Below are positions 22,902 through 34,781 of a stretch of DNA of 64,000 nt, piece by piece (the stretch's first letter is position 1; the number at the start of each line of letters is the position of its first letter). The notes under the pieces are model-generated. The model made no database searches. It was given only the letters and a program-made list of their open reading frames with translations, and was not told the DNA's origin. The stretch is taken from assembly GCA_949825065.1 (NCBI GenBank), contig OX463849.1, positions 38,593,852 to 38,657,851 on the forward strand. The letters are read 5' to 3'. The translations under genes were made by a program, and so were the position numbers. The DNA comes from Odontocerum albicorne (lineage: Eukaryota > Arthropoda > Insecta > Trichoptera > Odontoceridae).

Positions 22902-23038
22902 CGGCAAAGGAGGGTGCCATCCTTAAGGACTTCGTAAAAGTTGTCCATGTCACCGGAGATATTTTCAGGCTCTCCTGTGATGGCTTTGATCCATTCTAAG
23001 CATTCTTGAGCCAGCTCCTCGCTGTATTTGCTGTTGAT
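22902..23038 (-). CDS. Chd64: Chd64/transgelin-like protein, copy B, first half of calponin-homology domain
   Basis: A 137-bp exon after a tttcttttgcag acceptor, ending with GTGAGT donor (plus actcac, 22896-22901). Encodes INSKYSEELAQECLEWIKAI, TGEPENISGDMDNFYE and VLKDGTLLCR. Family members begin with a short lead such as a conserved ATKSGF segment. No matching start exon was found between here and 64000 by reading, so it is either distant or diverged. Confidence 0.9.
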
Positions 23039-24042
23039 CTGCAAAAGAAAACAATGAGTTAATATTGCATTCAATCTTTATAATCTATAATTCTGTAACA
23101 CGTGTAGTGAAAAGGACACAGGTGGACCTAGCTTGGATGTGTATTATGAATATTGAAAGACGATATATTTCAAAACACCTAAAAGAGCTATAGGCTGGAT
23201 TCCCACTTAACTGCAATCATACGTGAACTGTCTTTATGTTAATCATGAGCTGAATGTACCTTGTCTGAGTGCTGCATAAATTTTTTTTTTGTGGTGTATC
23301 AAGTTGCATGTTTTTTGCTCAATGGTTCATTATTGTGAAATTTGCGCAAGTGGGAATCAGACTTATTCACCTTCAGAAAAATTAATGTAGAAAATGTCAA
23401 GATGTACATATATCAATGGATTTGGCCTTTATATTTATCCTAATAGTTACTTTTTCTCAATACTTCATAGCTACAATATACAACACTAATATCAACTGTA
23501 AAAATATGGAAACTAAAATGATTTTCAAGGACATAAGTTCTTAAAAAATCCTAAAGAGCATTCATACTGTATTTTTTTTTTATTAAATAAAATATTAAGA
23601 TGTTATTTTATGAGAATATTCTTGAAATAATATTGTATATGAATATTAATATAATATAAAATGTCAATGCTATAATTTTTTTTCTTGCATCATTTCTTAC
23701 ATGAAAAATTGGTGCCAATAAAGAAAATAAAACCTTTAAAAAAATGTATACAAATTCGCATGAGATGCAACGTTTTAGGAATAATTATACAGATAAAATA
23801 TTACTTCATGTACATTTTAGAATACGCAAAGAGAACAGAACTCCATACTTTTCTATCCATATACCTATATATATGATAATTTATTATCCCTCATCCATGT
23901 ATATAATGTACATGCAGTCATACATAATGTCACATTCATACATATTACCTTTCCGTCTGTCTATAATTATTTATTAATACGCAGGAATAATTATTACATT
24001 TATTAATTACATACATACATAATACCATTTTTTCTCCTCGAA
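23039..24042. other. Upstream intron of copy B, no gene seen
   Basis: Matches A 2452-3735, except that the retroelement body present in A (3500-3735) is missing here. Confidence 0.6.
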
Positions 24043-25122
24043 TTTTATGTCCAAAGTAGTCTATCTTTATTAATCAATTTCAAGATGTCATTATTACGGA
24101 CTGAATCAATCCAAGAGACTCAGCATTCTTCAATAGCACCACGTTACAAATTTTATGTCCAAAGTAGTCTATCTTTATTAATCAATTTCAAGATGTCATT
24201 ATTACGGACTTAATCAATCCAAGAGACTCAGCATTCTTCAATAGCACCACGTTACAAATTTTATGTCCAAAGTAGTCTATCTTTATTAATCAATTTCAAG
24301 ATGTGATTATTACGGACTGAATCAATACAAGAGACTCAGCATTCTTCAATAGCACCACGTTACAAATTTTATGTCCAAAGTAGTCTATCTTTATTAATCA
24401 ATTTCAAGATGTCATTATTACGGACTGAATCAATCCAAGAGACTCAGCATTCTTCAATAGCACCACGTTACAAATTTTATGTCCAAAGTAGTCTATCTTT
24501 ATTAACCAATTTCAAGATGTCATTATTACGGACTGAATCAATCCAAGAGACTCAGCATTCTTCAATAGCACCACGTTACAAATTTTATGTCCAAAGTAGT
24601 CTATCTTTATTAATCAATTTCAAGATGTCATTATTACGGACTGAATCAATCCAAGAGACTCAGCATTCTTCAATAGCACCACGTTACAAATTTTATGTCC
24701 AAAGTAGTCTATCTTTATTAATCAATTTCAAGATGTCATTATTACGGACTTAATCAATCCAAGAGACTCAGCATTCTTCAATAGCACCACGTTACAAATT
24801 TTATGTCCAAAGTAGTCTATCTTTATTAACCAATTTCAAGATGTCATTATTACGGACTGAATCAATCCAAGAGACTCAGCATTCTTCAATAGCACCACGT
24901 TACAAATTTTATGTCCAAAGTAGTCTATCTTTATTAATCAATTTCAAGATGTCATTATTACGGACTGAATCAATCCAAGAGACTCAGCATTCTTCAATAG
25001 CACCACGTTACAAATTTTATGTCCAAAGTAGTCTATCTTTATTAATCAATTTCAAGATGTCATTATTACGGACTTAATCAATCCAAGAGACTCAGCATTC
25101 TTCAATAGCACCACGTTACAAA
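24043..25122. repeat. 108-bp tandem array, ten units
   Basis: Ten head-to-tail monomers start at 24043 and every 108 bp after. Each reads ttttatgtccaaagtagtct to caatagcaccacgttacaaa. Variation is mainly gactgaatc versus gacttaatc and a few single bases. Because 108 is divisible by three, units with gactgaatc stay open and create spurious repeat proteins of 36-residue period (24409-24753, 24841-25077). The array lies in the upstream intron of the copy B gene or just beyond it. Confidence 0.95.
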
Positions 25123-25694
25123 TTTTCTAGATTTTTTTGTGGCGGCCTGAGTAGGTGTCTATTTTTCAACACTATATAAAATAACAGAATATGTAGCAAC
25201 GTAATATTCGCAAACGTTAGTCGAGATTCTACTTGCAGAAGAAAACCCTGCATTTTAAAGAAGCAGCTTCGCGCTATCTCCAATCTTACTTTGATCTGCT
25301 TTTCATCAATTAAATAATATACGAAATTTTATTAAAAAAAAGTCCCGAAACATAGTTGAAGAAGTCGCGGATTAAAATAAAAAATACGTTTCTAAGAAGT
25401 GGATACGAAAGGTTTTAGTGGTCGATGATGTCAGCGCGTGTGTGTCGAAAGCAAAACCGTCATCCGAGATAGCTGTTCGCGCGATTGCGTCATCAAGACT
25501 TCTACTATAATATGTTTTCAAAAGTTTAACATAATTCGACAGAACGTTTAAGTTCTGATAAACAAACGAATATTGCCTTGAGACATATGCAGATACGGTA
25601 AAGTACCCGAGTTACTGCCGCAGCCACCATCTTCCTATCCCTACATTCAAATTATTATATTATACCTTTGTAATATTTTAATTTCCGAATAAAT
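25123..25694. other. Unit B segment absent from A, unassigned
   Basis: No gene. The string gcagccaccatcttcctatcc (25619-25639) resembles 18625-18650 and, inverted, 4325-4345, which suggests a dispersed repeat end. Confidence 0.4.
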
Positions 25695-26125
25695 AAATGC
25701 TGGCTAATGAATACTGTAAAGATGCGTCCATTGAGTACATGTAGTGACAACGTATGACAGAATACGAAACGAAGTGATAACGGATGAATGTGAACTTAAA
25801 GCCGATGTGTTAAGGAAGATGAATACGAGTACGTTGAGAAGGTTTGGGTATATAGAATAAATGGATGAAGAAAGACTAATAAAATATATATACAGTGCAG
25901 AAGTGAGTGGAAGGCGCGTATGAGAGGAAGACCAAAGAAAGTGTGGTTGGATCAAGTGAATTATATTCTGAAAGAACGAAAAGTAGAAAGTCAAAGAAAT
26001 CGTAGAGATTGTATGGATGTGGAAGAGGCTAAGGATGTGTATGTCGAGTTAGAAAAGTATGGCGCACTGTCATCTGCCTACACCGACAGGCAAATTGTGT
26101 GATAGTATGTATGTATTTTAATATC
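25695..26125 (+). mobile_element. RTE-like retroelement 3' end
   Basis: Sense copy of the reverse-transcriptase C-terminal tail. A short open stretch (25920-26102) reads MRGRPKKVWLDQVNYILKER, then QRNRRDCMDVEEAKDVYVEL. This GRPKxxWLDQV type of ending is common in RTE-group and related insect elements. Upstream of it the frame has stops. It ends with tgtgtgatagtatgtatgtat, the short-repeat tail seen in the other copies. Confidence 0.75.
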
Positions 26126-27671
26126 TTATTAAGACAGGGTTTGAATAAATCTATAAAAACAAGCAAAAAATAAACAAATTTTATCTTGAAAAATTTCGTG
26201 TAGGTACTTATTAAAATATTGGTGACCATACATTTTTTTTATATTTTAAAACACATTGATTTATAATTTTATTTATTCTTCAAATAAAAGTTTTTGTTTC
26301 AATTAATTTATTGAATTGAATATAAAGCTGATCAAAGTGAATTTCTACATAAAGACGAGTAAACAAACTTGAAAATGAAAATTTCATCATAAAACGTTTC
26401 CTTGAAAAACGGTATACAAACAAACAAAACAAACAAGCTGTTATGGATGCAATATTTTTGTCATGTGTCATGCTAGTTATAAAATCGCAAACAATGCAAA
26501 TATATCAGAAAATATTTATTGCTCACCTAACAGAATTGTTACGGTCATTTAAAACTAGAACAAGTGGTTTTAAAGATTTTTACTTGCGATGAAAAGAAAA
26601 TATGATCCTAACTTACTTATTGGTTTCATTAACGGTAACTTTTATAAATTGTGTACTCTCTCAGAATATTATATGACAGAAGTAAAACATATAAGTTAAG
26701 GGTAGTAATAATAGCAATATAATTGGTAAAATCATTAAGTAAGTTAACACTTAAGAAAATAAGTAAGGCAGAGAAGACATTATTGGCAGGATAACATCCA
26801 AAGAATGGACGAGACCCGGATTATCTGTATAGTTTATCAAGGTTATTCCATAGGAAGCCAACAACCAGACAAAACTCCAATGAAATGGAGGAGTTGGCAG
26901 TCCACGTGCCAGGAATAATGAAGGAAAAACAGGTCAAAAATCTATTGCAAGAAGATGTTAAAAAACTCTTTTAAAATTAAGGTTGTATTCTATTATAAGT
27001 TTCAAAATAGACGCAAATTTAATAAAAGTATTTGTAAAGACTTTCATAGTTGCCGTTCGTTCTTTATTTAAGTCGTTCCTTCGAATCCAAGAATCAAGAA
27101 AATATCGTGTTTCAATTCCATATATACATTGAATAATAATGTCCTCGCTGTATCAGTATTGTATTATATGTACACGTACGAGTATATATTCCAAGAAATG
27201 CGATAAAAAATAACAGATTTGTAAAAATATTTTTTCTATATGAAGTAGTTTTATTAATAAAGTGAAAAGTTTAGAGCTGGTGAAATTCAATTCTGACGAT
27301 AAAGTAGAATTGTAACAAGATTTTATTTACGAGAAATTTAAAAAATGTGGTGTCATTAACGCGACACAATGATTGAGAACTGAAGGAAAAATATCGTACT
27401 ATCGCGAAATTTACAAGACAAGACAAACCGAAATTTTGCAAAGATACTAACTAATGTTATGATTTGGAAAAAACTTATTTCTTACTTGGTCATAAATTAA
27501 ACAAATTGATTTTATGAAATTGACAAAATTAACTGATTAACTTGGACAAGTGTAAAGATGATAAATTTAATATTTCTTCATTCTCTAGAAAAATCCAAAA
27601 AGCTCTTTTAAAACGGTAAACTGAAATTTGGGTACTTTTTTGCATATCGGCTCAAGAAGTTAAATATTGTC
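26126..27671. other. Unit B segment absent from A, nothing certain
   Basis: AT-rich. About 26800-26960 contains a possible decayed coding stretch (for example a frame reading MKWRSWQS), too short to assign. No RNA gene or transposon ends were recognised. Confidence 0.4.
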
Positions 27672-27723
27672 GAATTAACAATATCACTCCACAGCATTTG
27701 ATGTGGAGTGATATTGTTAATTC
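27672..27723. repeat. Perfect 22-bp hairpin
   Basis: gaattaacaatatcactcca-ca pairs completely with tgtggagtgatattgttaat-tc around an 8-base loop (gcatttga). It is not shared with unit A, where this segment is missing. Confidence 0.9.
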
Positions 27724-27944
27724 ACCCATATTATATTAATTATATTAATAATTCACCCTTAATTCGTGCATATTTTTTCCTACGCCGTTGTTCACATATA
27801 CAGGGACATAACTAGGTGTTATAGCGCCTAGGGCAGTAAAAAATGCACCCCTGACGAAAAAATAACAGATTTATTTTTGATAGTAATTTGAACATGTAAT
27901 AAGGTAGATGTGGACAAATGTATACTTAGAAATTTTATAATAAA

Positions 27945-28081
27945 TACAGCAGCGGGTTCGATCCCCGCTGGAACCCAGATTTTTTAAAATAGGATTCCAG
28001 TCTGGTTAACACTTAGGGCCTATAAAAACATCTTTCTGGTTGGTTGGAAGAGATTGCCACATGTCAATAAACTCGCCAGGC
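27945..28081 (+). mobile_element. SINE S1, 5'-truncated
   Basis: Begins in box B (gcgggttcgatccccgctgg) and ends with the tail tctggttggttggaagagat, then tgccac-tgtcaataaactcgccagg. Confidence 0.75.
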
Positions 28082-28413
28082 TAAAAAAAACAGTTCTCGG
28101 TTTCTTAGATTTAGATAATACAAATTAATTATATATGTTGTATAGTAATACTACCAAACAAAATACACTAATTTCATAAATTCATATTGTGAGATTTTAA
28201 ATTCGAAAATATTTCAATAATTTAATTCTAGTCAATAATTTCGGATTTTGATTATTCTATTAATAAAATACCTACAAACGCACTTATTTCATTGTTGATC
28301 TAAGGTAGTTCTTAATTTTAATATGCTAAAGTTACATTTAGCTGAAGCTACTAAAACTGGAAGAGTTGACAATATTCGCAAGATAATTTCGATATAAAGT
28401 TCCATTCATGATT

Positions 28414-28626
28414 ATACTGAGAAGTACCAGAGAAATGTTATTGGAATTTGAAACTCTTTAATTTCAACGAAACTCAAGTTCTGCGCCCCAATCCGGAATG
28501 CACCCGGGATTACTGTCCCTTTCGCCCATCCATTGTTTTGCCCCTATGCATACATACGAAGGCAAGTTAGTACTAGCGGTAATTCTGTCGCATTCCATAG
28601 AACACATCCGAGATACAACGGGTGAT
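28414..28626. repeat. Dispersed 213-bp segment, matches 3924-4135
   Basis: Same ends and about 94 percent similar by eye to the copy in unit A. It shows that A lost, or B gained, the sequence on either side. Confidence 0.8.
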
Positions 28627-29188
28627 ACACACTGAGAACCGGCCCTATATTCGACCACCCTCCATACATAATTTTCCCTTTGAACGTCAATATATCAGAT
28701 TGGTATTTTTTTAAAAGCACTATTTTTCTATCCAATGCATCAATTACCATAACAATTTTATTATCACGAAAAAGTACGTGACATTTTAACGAATACGCTT
28801 ATTTCTAACGTTTCAATGAAAATGTGTTTGCATAATATGTTTCCGTATCGGTGTTTCCTGAAATATGAAACAGAAATAGATAAAACACGCTGTAAAGTAA
28901 TCTCTGGATAATAAACTCGTCTCACAAGCGATAAATATGGTTCTGTTCATAATTTTAGATAAGATACGGAATTGAAAGAATCGATTCTTTAGAACACTCG
29001 TAGATAAATTTAACTGCGACATCCATGGTATCTCAGAGTTGCTAACGGGCCCGTATTTAATACGGTGCCTTAGAAACAATGCATGCTTTACAGCTGTTTT
29101 ATCATATTAACGTCTTTTCAGAGATTGGATAGTCATAAAAAGTAAGATACTAGTGTTCTTTGGTTTTTTTTACTTCGTGGATAAATTA
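28627..29188. other. Unit B segment absent from A, nothing recognised
   Basis: No coding family, RNA or transposon end was recognised. Confidence 0.4.
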
Positions 29189-29192
29189 TGTC

Positions 29193-29240
29193 TGTCATAC
29201 AATTTACTTATAAGACGTGCCTTATAAGTAAATTGTATGA
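29193..29240. repeat. Perfect inverted repeat beside LINE 5' junction
   Basis: gtcatacaatttacttataag and its exact complement are separated by the six bases acgtgc. The right arm ends directly at the LINE target duplication (29241-29251). Confidence 0.9.
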
Positions 29241-29251
29241 CATACGTAAAG

Positions 29252-31008
29252 ACCCCCGCCCCAGCTCTCTCCAAGGGCCAAACGGCACCGTCTTCTCTGC
29301 TCGCGACCGCGCAGAGACCTTCGCCGACTCTCTAGCGAATATCTTCTCGCCAAATACAGATCTCTCAGACCCCACTCACACAACAATGGTCGACAATGCA
29401 GTTGTCAACATACTCAACGAACAAACCCCCCCCACCTCAGACTTCTTCTCACCGCGAGAAATTCAAACAATCATAAAAAATCTAGTCAATAAAAAAGCCC
29501 CCGGCCCCGATAAAATCAACAATTTCACTCTCAAAAAACTCCCTAAAAAAGCCATCTGCACCATTACAGCCATCTTCAACGCCTGCTTTCGACACAAATT
29601 CTTCCCGACCCCGTTCAAAAACGCCGATGTCATTATGTTCCCCAAACCGGGCAAAAGCCACGCCATCACCGAAAATCACAGACCGATCAGTCTGCTCTCC
29701 ACCCTAGGTAAAGTGCTCGAGAGATTAATCCTCGACCGTCTCTCGACTGAAATATACGCGCGCAACGTCATTCCAGAATCGCAACACGGATTTATGCCGA
29801 TGCACTCGACCAACCATCAACTTCTTCGCGTTGTAGAGCAAATTATCAAATCCTTCAGAGCCAAAGGGCTCACGACCCTCCTTTCGCTAGACGTGGCCAA
29901 AGCCTTCGACACCGTCTGGCACAACGGACTCGTATACAAGCTACACAAGACGGGTATTCCACTTAGACTAGTGCAAATCATCGCCTCCTTCCTAGAAAAT
30001 CGCTCCTTCTCCGTCAAAATAGACGGAATAAACTCCTCCCCGCGCCCCATTCTGGCAGGTGTGCCCCAAGGTGCACTCCTGTCCCCCATCCTGTACAATA
30101 TATATACGAGCGATATGCCCCAATTTTCTAACGCACACTGTATCACCGCGCAATACGCCGACGACACAGCATTCCTCTCATCATCCAAATACGAGTCCGA
30201 CTCCCACAACCGACTGCAAGACTTCATTCCCATTCTGGAGCAATGGTGCACAGAATGGAAGATCAAAATTAATCCCTCCAAAAGCACAGCAGTCCGCTTC
30301 TCACGCAAATACATCGAACCCGTCAGAACTCTAAAACTCTTCGGCCAGAGCGTCCCATGGACCGACCACGTGAAATACTTAGGCCTCACCTTAGACAGTA
30401 GACTCACGTGGCGCAAACACGCCCTCATTGTAAAAGCAAAAGCTCTCGGAACTTTAAAATCATTATTCCCATTGGTCGGTAAATTCAGTAAATTAAGTCC
30501 GCGCACTAAACTCCATCTTTATAAATCGATCATCAGACCGCAATTGACATACGCCCTTCCGGTATGGGGCTACGCGCCGGTAACCACGATAAATCACATC
30601 CAAATCGTTCAAAACAAAGCCCTCCGCATGATATTAAACGCGCCCTACATAGTTCGTAACTCTAGACTCCACGCGGACACCGCACTCGAAACTATCCCCG
30701 ATCACATGCGAGCTCTGGCCGAAAGGTTTTACAGTTCAATATCAAGACATCCCAACCCCGTCATACAAAATCTCGGAAACTACAACGCGAACACCAACTA
30801 CAAGCACCCACGTCCAAAATCTATTCTCCGCACCCGCCCACCCGCAAACGCCCCCCCAACTGCAAATGACCCCGTCACTCTGAATACCCCCCCGTCTTCT
30901 ACACCTTTTTCTACACCATTTTCTACACCTTTCTCTACACCATTTTCTACACCTATTTATACACCGACACCGACTCCTCAAGCGGCAGACGACAGCCTCC
31001 CACCATAG
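29252..31008 (+). CDS. LINE reverse transcriptase, N-terminally truncated, otherwise open
   Basis: About 585 residues without a stop; no native start (an ATG at 29188 lies in flanking DNA). Reverse-transcriptase motifs in order: KKAPGPDKINNFTLKKL, RPISLLSTLGKVLERL, domain A SLDVAKAFDTVWHNGL, domain B AGVPQGALLSPILYNIY, catalytic AQYADDTAFL (about 30148-30177), then VKYLGLTLDSRLTW and the C-terminal YKSIIRPQLTYALPVWGYA. This layout is that of Jockey-clade elements. The enzyme copies element RNA into DNA at a nicked target. The C-terminus carries a repeated STPF run (about 30895-30960) encoded by a 12-bp tandem repeat. An intact polymerase core in a truncated copy fits recent insertion. Confidence 0.9.
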
Positions 31009-31435
31009 TCAATCGCGTATTTCCCATATTTATGTATTAATATATTTTTAAAAGTCACACACGTCTCCCCAAATACCCATATTTATATACAACATCCTAT
31101 GATTTACCCACCATCATCTCACCTCCATTTCTTTCTCACCACCCATCTAATATATATAATATAAGCGTGTGTGACATCGCACATCCACAAATATATGTAT
31201 ATTCGTATGTAATATCATTTATATAACATCACATGTATACAAGTATTTAACGTCTTATTATTTCTCATAATCATTCATCAAACAAATTACATAAAACTAT
31301 CCCTCCCCGTCTCCTAAAACAGGAACCAAAATATCCAATTAAATATCATATCAGTCAGAAATTATCCGATGAAGGAGTAAGGCGTCCTACCATTGGACCG
31401 AGACTCCGAACGAGATATTCATCACTTGGTTTTTT
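29252..31435 (+). mobile_element. 5'-truncated non-LTR retrotransposon (Jockey-like)
   Basis: A reverse-transcriptase frame and 3' untranslated region are flanked by an 11-bp direct repeat, catacgtaaag (29241-29251 and 31436-31446), interpreted as the target duplication. The endonuclease and any first frame are missing. GC content and codon use are clearly higher in C than the AT-rich surroundings, which suggests a recent arrival. There is no clear poly(A) tail before the right repeat, which is unusual for Jockey-type elements. Confidence 0.8.
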
Positions 31436-31599
31436 CATACGTAAAGAAAAAAATTGAGAATGAATTTTGCGATATCGAAAGTCATGATGACAGAAAACTG
31501 TGAAAGGAGAAGTAAAGTTGAGTAATTCTGCTGTCTGGGTAGAATTTTCTCAGATGATGAAAGAGTTAAGAGGGATATCGAGAGGCGTGTGGTTAAAGG

Positions 31600-32110
31600 A
31601 AACAATGTCTGAGATATAAAAACACTTCAAGTCGAACCAACAGTATCAAAATCCGCTAAAATGATAGTCCACAATAATATTTGAGTATCGACTTTGATTT
31701 ATAGAAGTGAAACGTGGACGTAGAAAAATACTGATAGGAGCCGAATAAATACTGTAGAAATGCATTCACCGAGAAGAAGACAATGTTTGAGAGAATACGA
31801 AATGAAATTATTAGGAATGAATGTGAACTTAAGGCAGATGAGTTGAATAAGACGAAGAAGAGCACTCAGATATGGTTTGTGGAAGGGCGCGTGGAGTAAA
31901 TGAATGAAGAAAGACTAACAAAAGAAATATACAGTGCAAATGTAAGTGGAAGACGTGGTAGAGGAAGATCAAGAATGGTTGGATCTAGTGAATGATATTT
32001 TTAAAGAAAGAAACGTATGTACGACAAGTCGTAGGAGGTGTATGAGGTGTATGGGCATGGAAGAAGCTAAATATGTTTGTCGAGATATGAAATTCTAACG
32101 TTCTGTTCTC
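31600..32110 (+). mobile_element. RTE-like retroelement 3' part, decayed
   Basis: Sense relics of the family at 25695. aaatactgataggagccgaataaa and tagtccacaataat are complementary to parts of 49140-49230; gaatgaagaaagactaacaaaagaaatata and agaggaagatcaagaatggttgg match 25863-25950. Many stops. Confidence 0.65.
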
Positions 32111-32260
32111 TCTGATAACCCCAGCGGGGAAACAGGTGGGATTGGCAGAGCGGACAGATTTCAGATCGGGATTCAATCGGAAATCAAGCATTACACCAAC
32201 TAGGCTACAATAGTTGTGTGATCAACAGTTAAAATAGCACACTGAAATATATATTTAAAA

Positions 32261-33112
32261 ATCTGATAACTAGTTACACGAAGATTATATTTTAATAACT
32301 ATCAGATAACTAGTTACACGAAGATTATATTTTAATAACTATCAGATAACTAGTTACACGAAGATTATATTTTTATAACTATCAGATAACTAGTTACACG
32401 AAGATTATATTTTTATAACTATCAGATAACTAGTTACACGAAGATTATATTTTTATAACTATCAGATAACTAGTTACACGAAGATTATATTTTTATAACT
32501 ATCAGATAACTAGTTACACGAAGATTATATTTTTATAACTATCAGATAACTAGTTACACGAAGATTATATTTTTATAACTATCAGATAACTAGTTACACA
32601 AAGATTATATTTTTATAACTATCAGATAACTAGTTACACGAAGATTATATTTTTATAACTATCAGATAACTAGTTACACGAAGATTATATTTTTATAACT
32701 ATCAGATAACTAGTTACACAAAGATTATATTTTTATAACTATCAGATAACTAGTTACACGAAGATTATATTTTTATAACTATCAGATAACTAGTTACACG
32801 AAGATTACATTTTTATAACTATCAGATAACTAGTTACACGAAGATTATATTTTTATAACTATCAGATAACTAGTTACACGAAGATTATATTTTTATAACT
32901 ATCAGATAACTAGTTACACGAAGATTATATTTTTATAACTATCAGATAACTAGTTACACGAAGATTATATTTTTATAACTATCAGATAACTAGTTACACG
33001 AAGATTATATTTTTATAACTATCAGATAACTAGTTACACGAAGATTATATTTTTATAACTATCGGATAACTAGTTACACGAAGATTATATTTTTATAACT
33101 ATCAGATAACTA
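32261..33112. repeat. 40-bp satellite array, 21 units
   Basis: Twenty-one head-to-tail units of atcagataactagttacacg followed by aagattatatttttataact, plus a partial unit at 33101-33112. The units are nearly identical: the first three or so have tttaataact, and two have acacaaag. The array stops exactly where homology to unit A resumes. A has no such array at 4136. Confidence 0.96.
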
Positions 33113-34120
33113 TGTCAGTTACACGAAAAGCTAGAAACTATAATAAATCAAAAAAGTATTTTTTTAATAATAATAAAAAGGACAATTTATTAAGCGCCGT
33201 TTAGAGAACAAACGAATTCAAACTTACTGTTATTGACAGATTTAAAATATTACAAAATGAACATATAACATATAAGTTGGGCATGTGAATAGGAAGGTAG
33301 TGGCTGCGACTCAGAAAAACAAATTTGCGAGAAAAACAAATTTGATACGAAAACCTCAGAAAGCTTAAAAAAGGTAAGAATAGTAACACATTCAGTGTAT
33401 TGTAGTGTAAGAGTATGTGTGTAGATTCATAATACCATCATACATTTTGATAAGACATCCCAAAAAGGGTTATTTTCAAATGCTTCCTAAAGTAACACGC
33501 CACCCAAATTAAATTAATAAAAAACATTTGATATATTATACGATAGTATTACATTCGGCTTTAGTAGTAGAGTAACATATGTGTGTAATGTTCACAAAAA
33601 TAATTTTCTTCAATTGCTTCCTAAAGTTGCACAGGCTACCCATATCTCTAATAGTTAGAGACATACTCGTACCATTCCACGCTACCAGGACCAGCAACAG
33701 CAAAAGCTCTACCATAATACCCCACCCTATTGGATAGACTTGGATTAACTGATTAATTTTACATTAACTCATCCAGCGGTACTCCATAGTATTTTTTCCG
33801 CCCTATGCCTTCGGTCATATTCATTCTTTAAAAAAAAAAAAACATGCCGGTGTGCTCCCATCGTCTCACTGCAGATGTGGCATCGGATCCAGTACAGGGG
33901 TATGGCCGGTGAGTTTGCTGGTGCGTAACGACTCACTCACTTAAAAAAACAAACTCAGCAACGACGACGACCCCAGAGAAATTAAAAGACATAGAAAATT
34001 ACCCGAGGAACGCTGGGTAAAATATGTACGAATGAGAGGCATAACGTGACAGAAAACTGCAATGGACAAACGGTTTTGGAAAATTCTTGAAGAGGTCATG
34101 TTAAGCAGTAAACGAATTAA
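33113..34120. other. Shared duplicated sequence, unassigned
   Basis: Counterpart of 4140-5162. One small difference is the loss near 33312 of the stretch that A has at 4340-4385. Confidence 0.5.
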
Positions 34121-34359
34121 CCTCTTCAGACCTTGCGTCCATCATAATGGACGCAGAGGTCGTATGCACTTTGTAAAAAACTTTGTGTTATATTTATGTT
34201 CCCAATGATAGCTAATGAAGTGTAGGATACTGTATTACCGACTTTGAACGTTTTAGGCTATCTAACATAAATTAATACGACATAATGTTGCATTTAGTGT
34301 AAATAATACAAGCAAGAATATATGTTTAAAACCTTAGAACTAATTCCTGTCTGAAGAGG
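34121..34359. mobile_element. piggyBac-type MITE, unit B
   Basis: Same 239-bp element as 5163-5401, with flanking TTAA at 34117-34120 and 34360-34363. Confidence 0.85.
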
Positions 34360-34781
34360 TTAAAATACTGAAAATGGCGACGACTTTTTTAATGTCATAA
34401 CTTATGATGCTATTTGTAAAACAATTGAGCCTTGTTTGGATTATAAATTCCAATCTTCTAAACAACACATTTATCAGATTTTTGACATGGGGAGTCTTTA
34501 CTTGTGACCTCAATTCTAGAAGTCAGATTTTACTTTTCGCGATATAAACATTCTTGAGTTTATTTTTTAAGATATCTTATCAGTTTATTTGCTATTTCTT
34601 GGAATGCAATACATTTCACAAATACATTCCGCAGCAAAATCAGAACATACCCAAGTGACTTCTATTTAGTAATAAATAGTGAAAACTATTTATTATTTTT
34701 TAATAATTTATTCCACTTCTTTATTTTTTACTTATTTATATATTTAACACTTTCTGGCGGGTTTATAATGATATAATAGGC

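Noticed and set aside
24409..25077. Two open frames with a 36-residue repeat (MSLLRTESIQETQHSS type)
   Set aside because: They are a by-product of the 108-bp tandem array, whose period is a multiple of three. Other units contain stops and unit A has none.
29817..30506. 229-codon open frame opposite the LINE reverse transcriptase
   Set aside because: It is antisense to a well-supported reverse transcriptase and shows no family motifs.
31355..31420. tRNA-like stretch at the LINE 3' end
   Set aside because: cggtccaatggtaggacgcc on the minus strand resembles a D-arm, but no box B or stems were found.
32261..33112. CRISPR-like regular array
   Set aside because: The 40-bp units are contiguous with no unique spacers, in an animal genome. 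It is a satellite.
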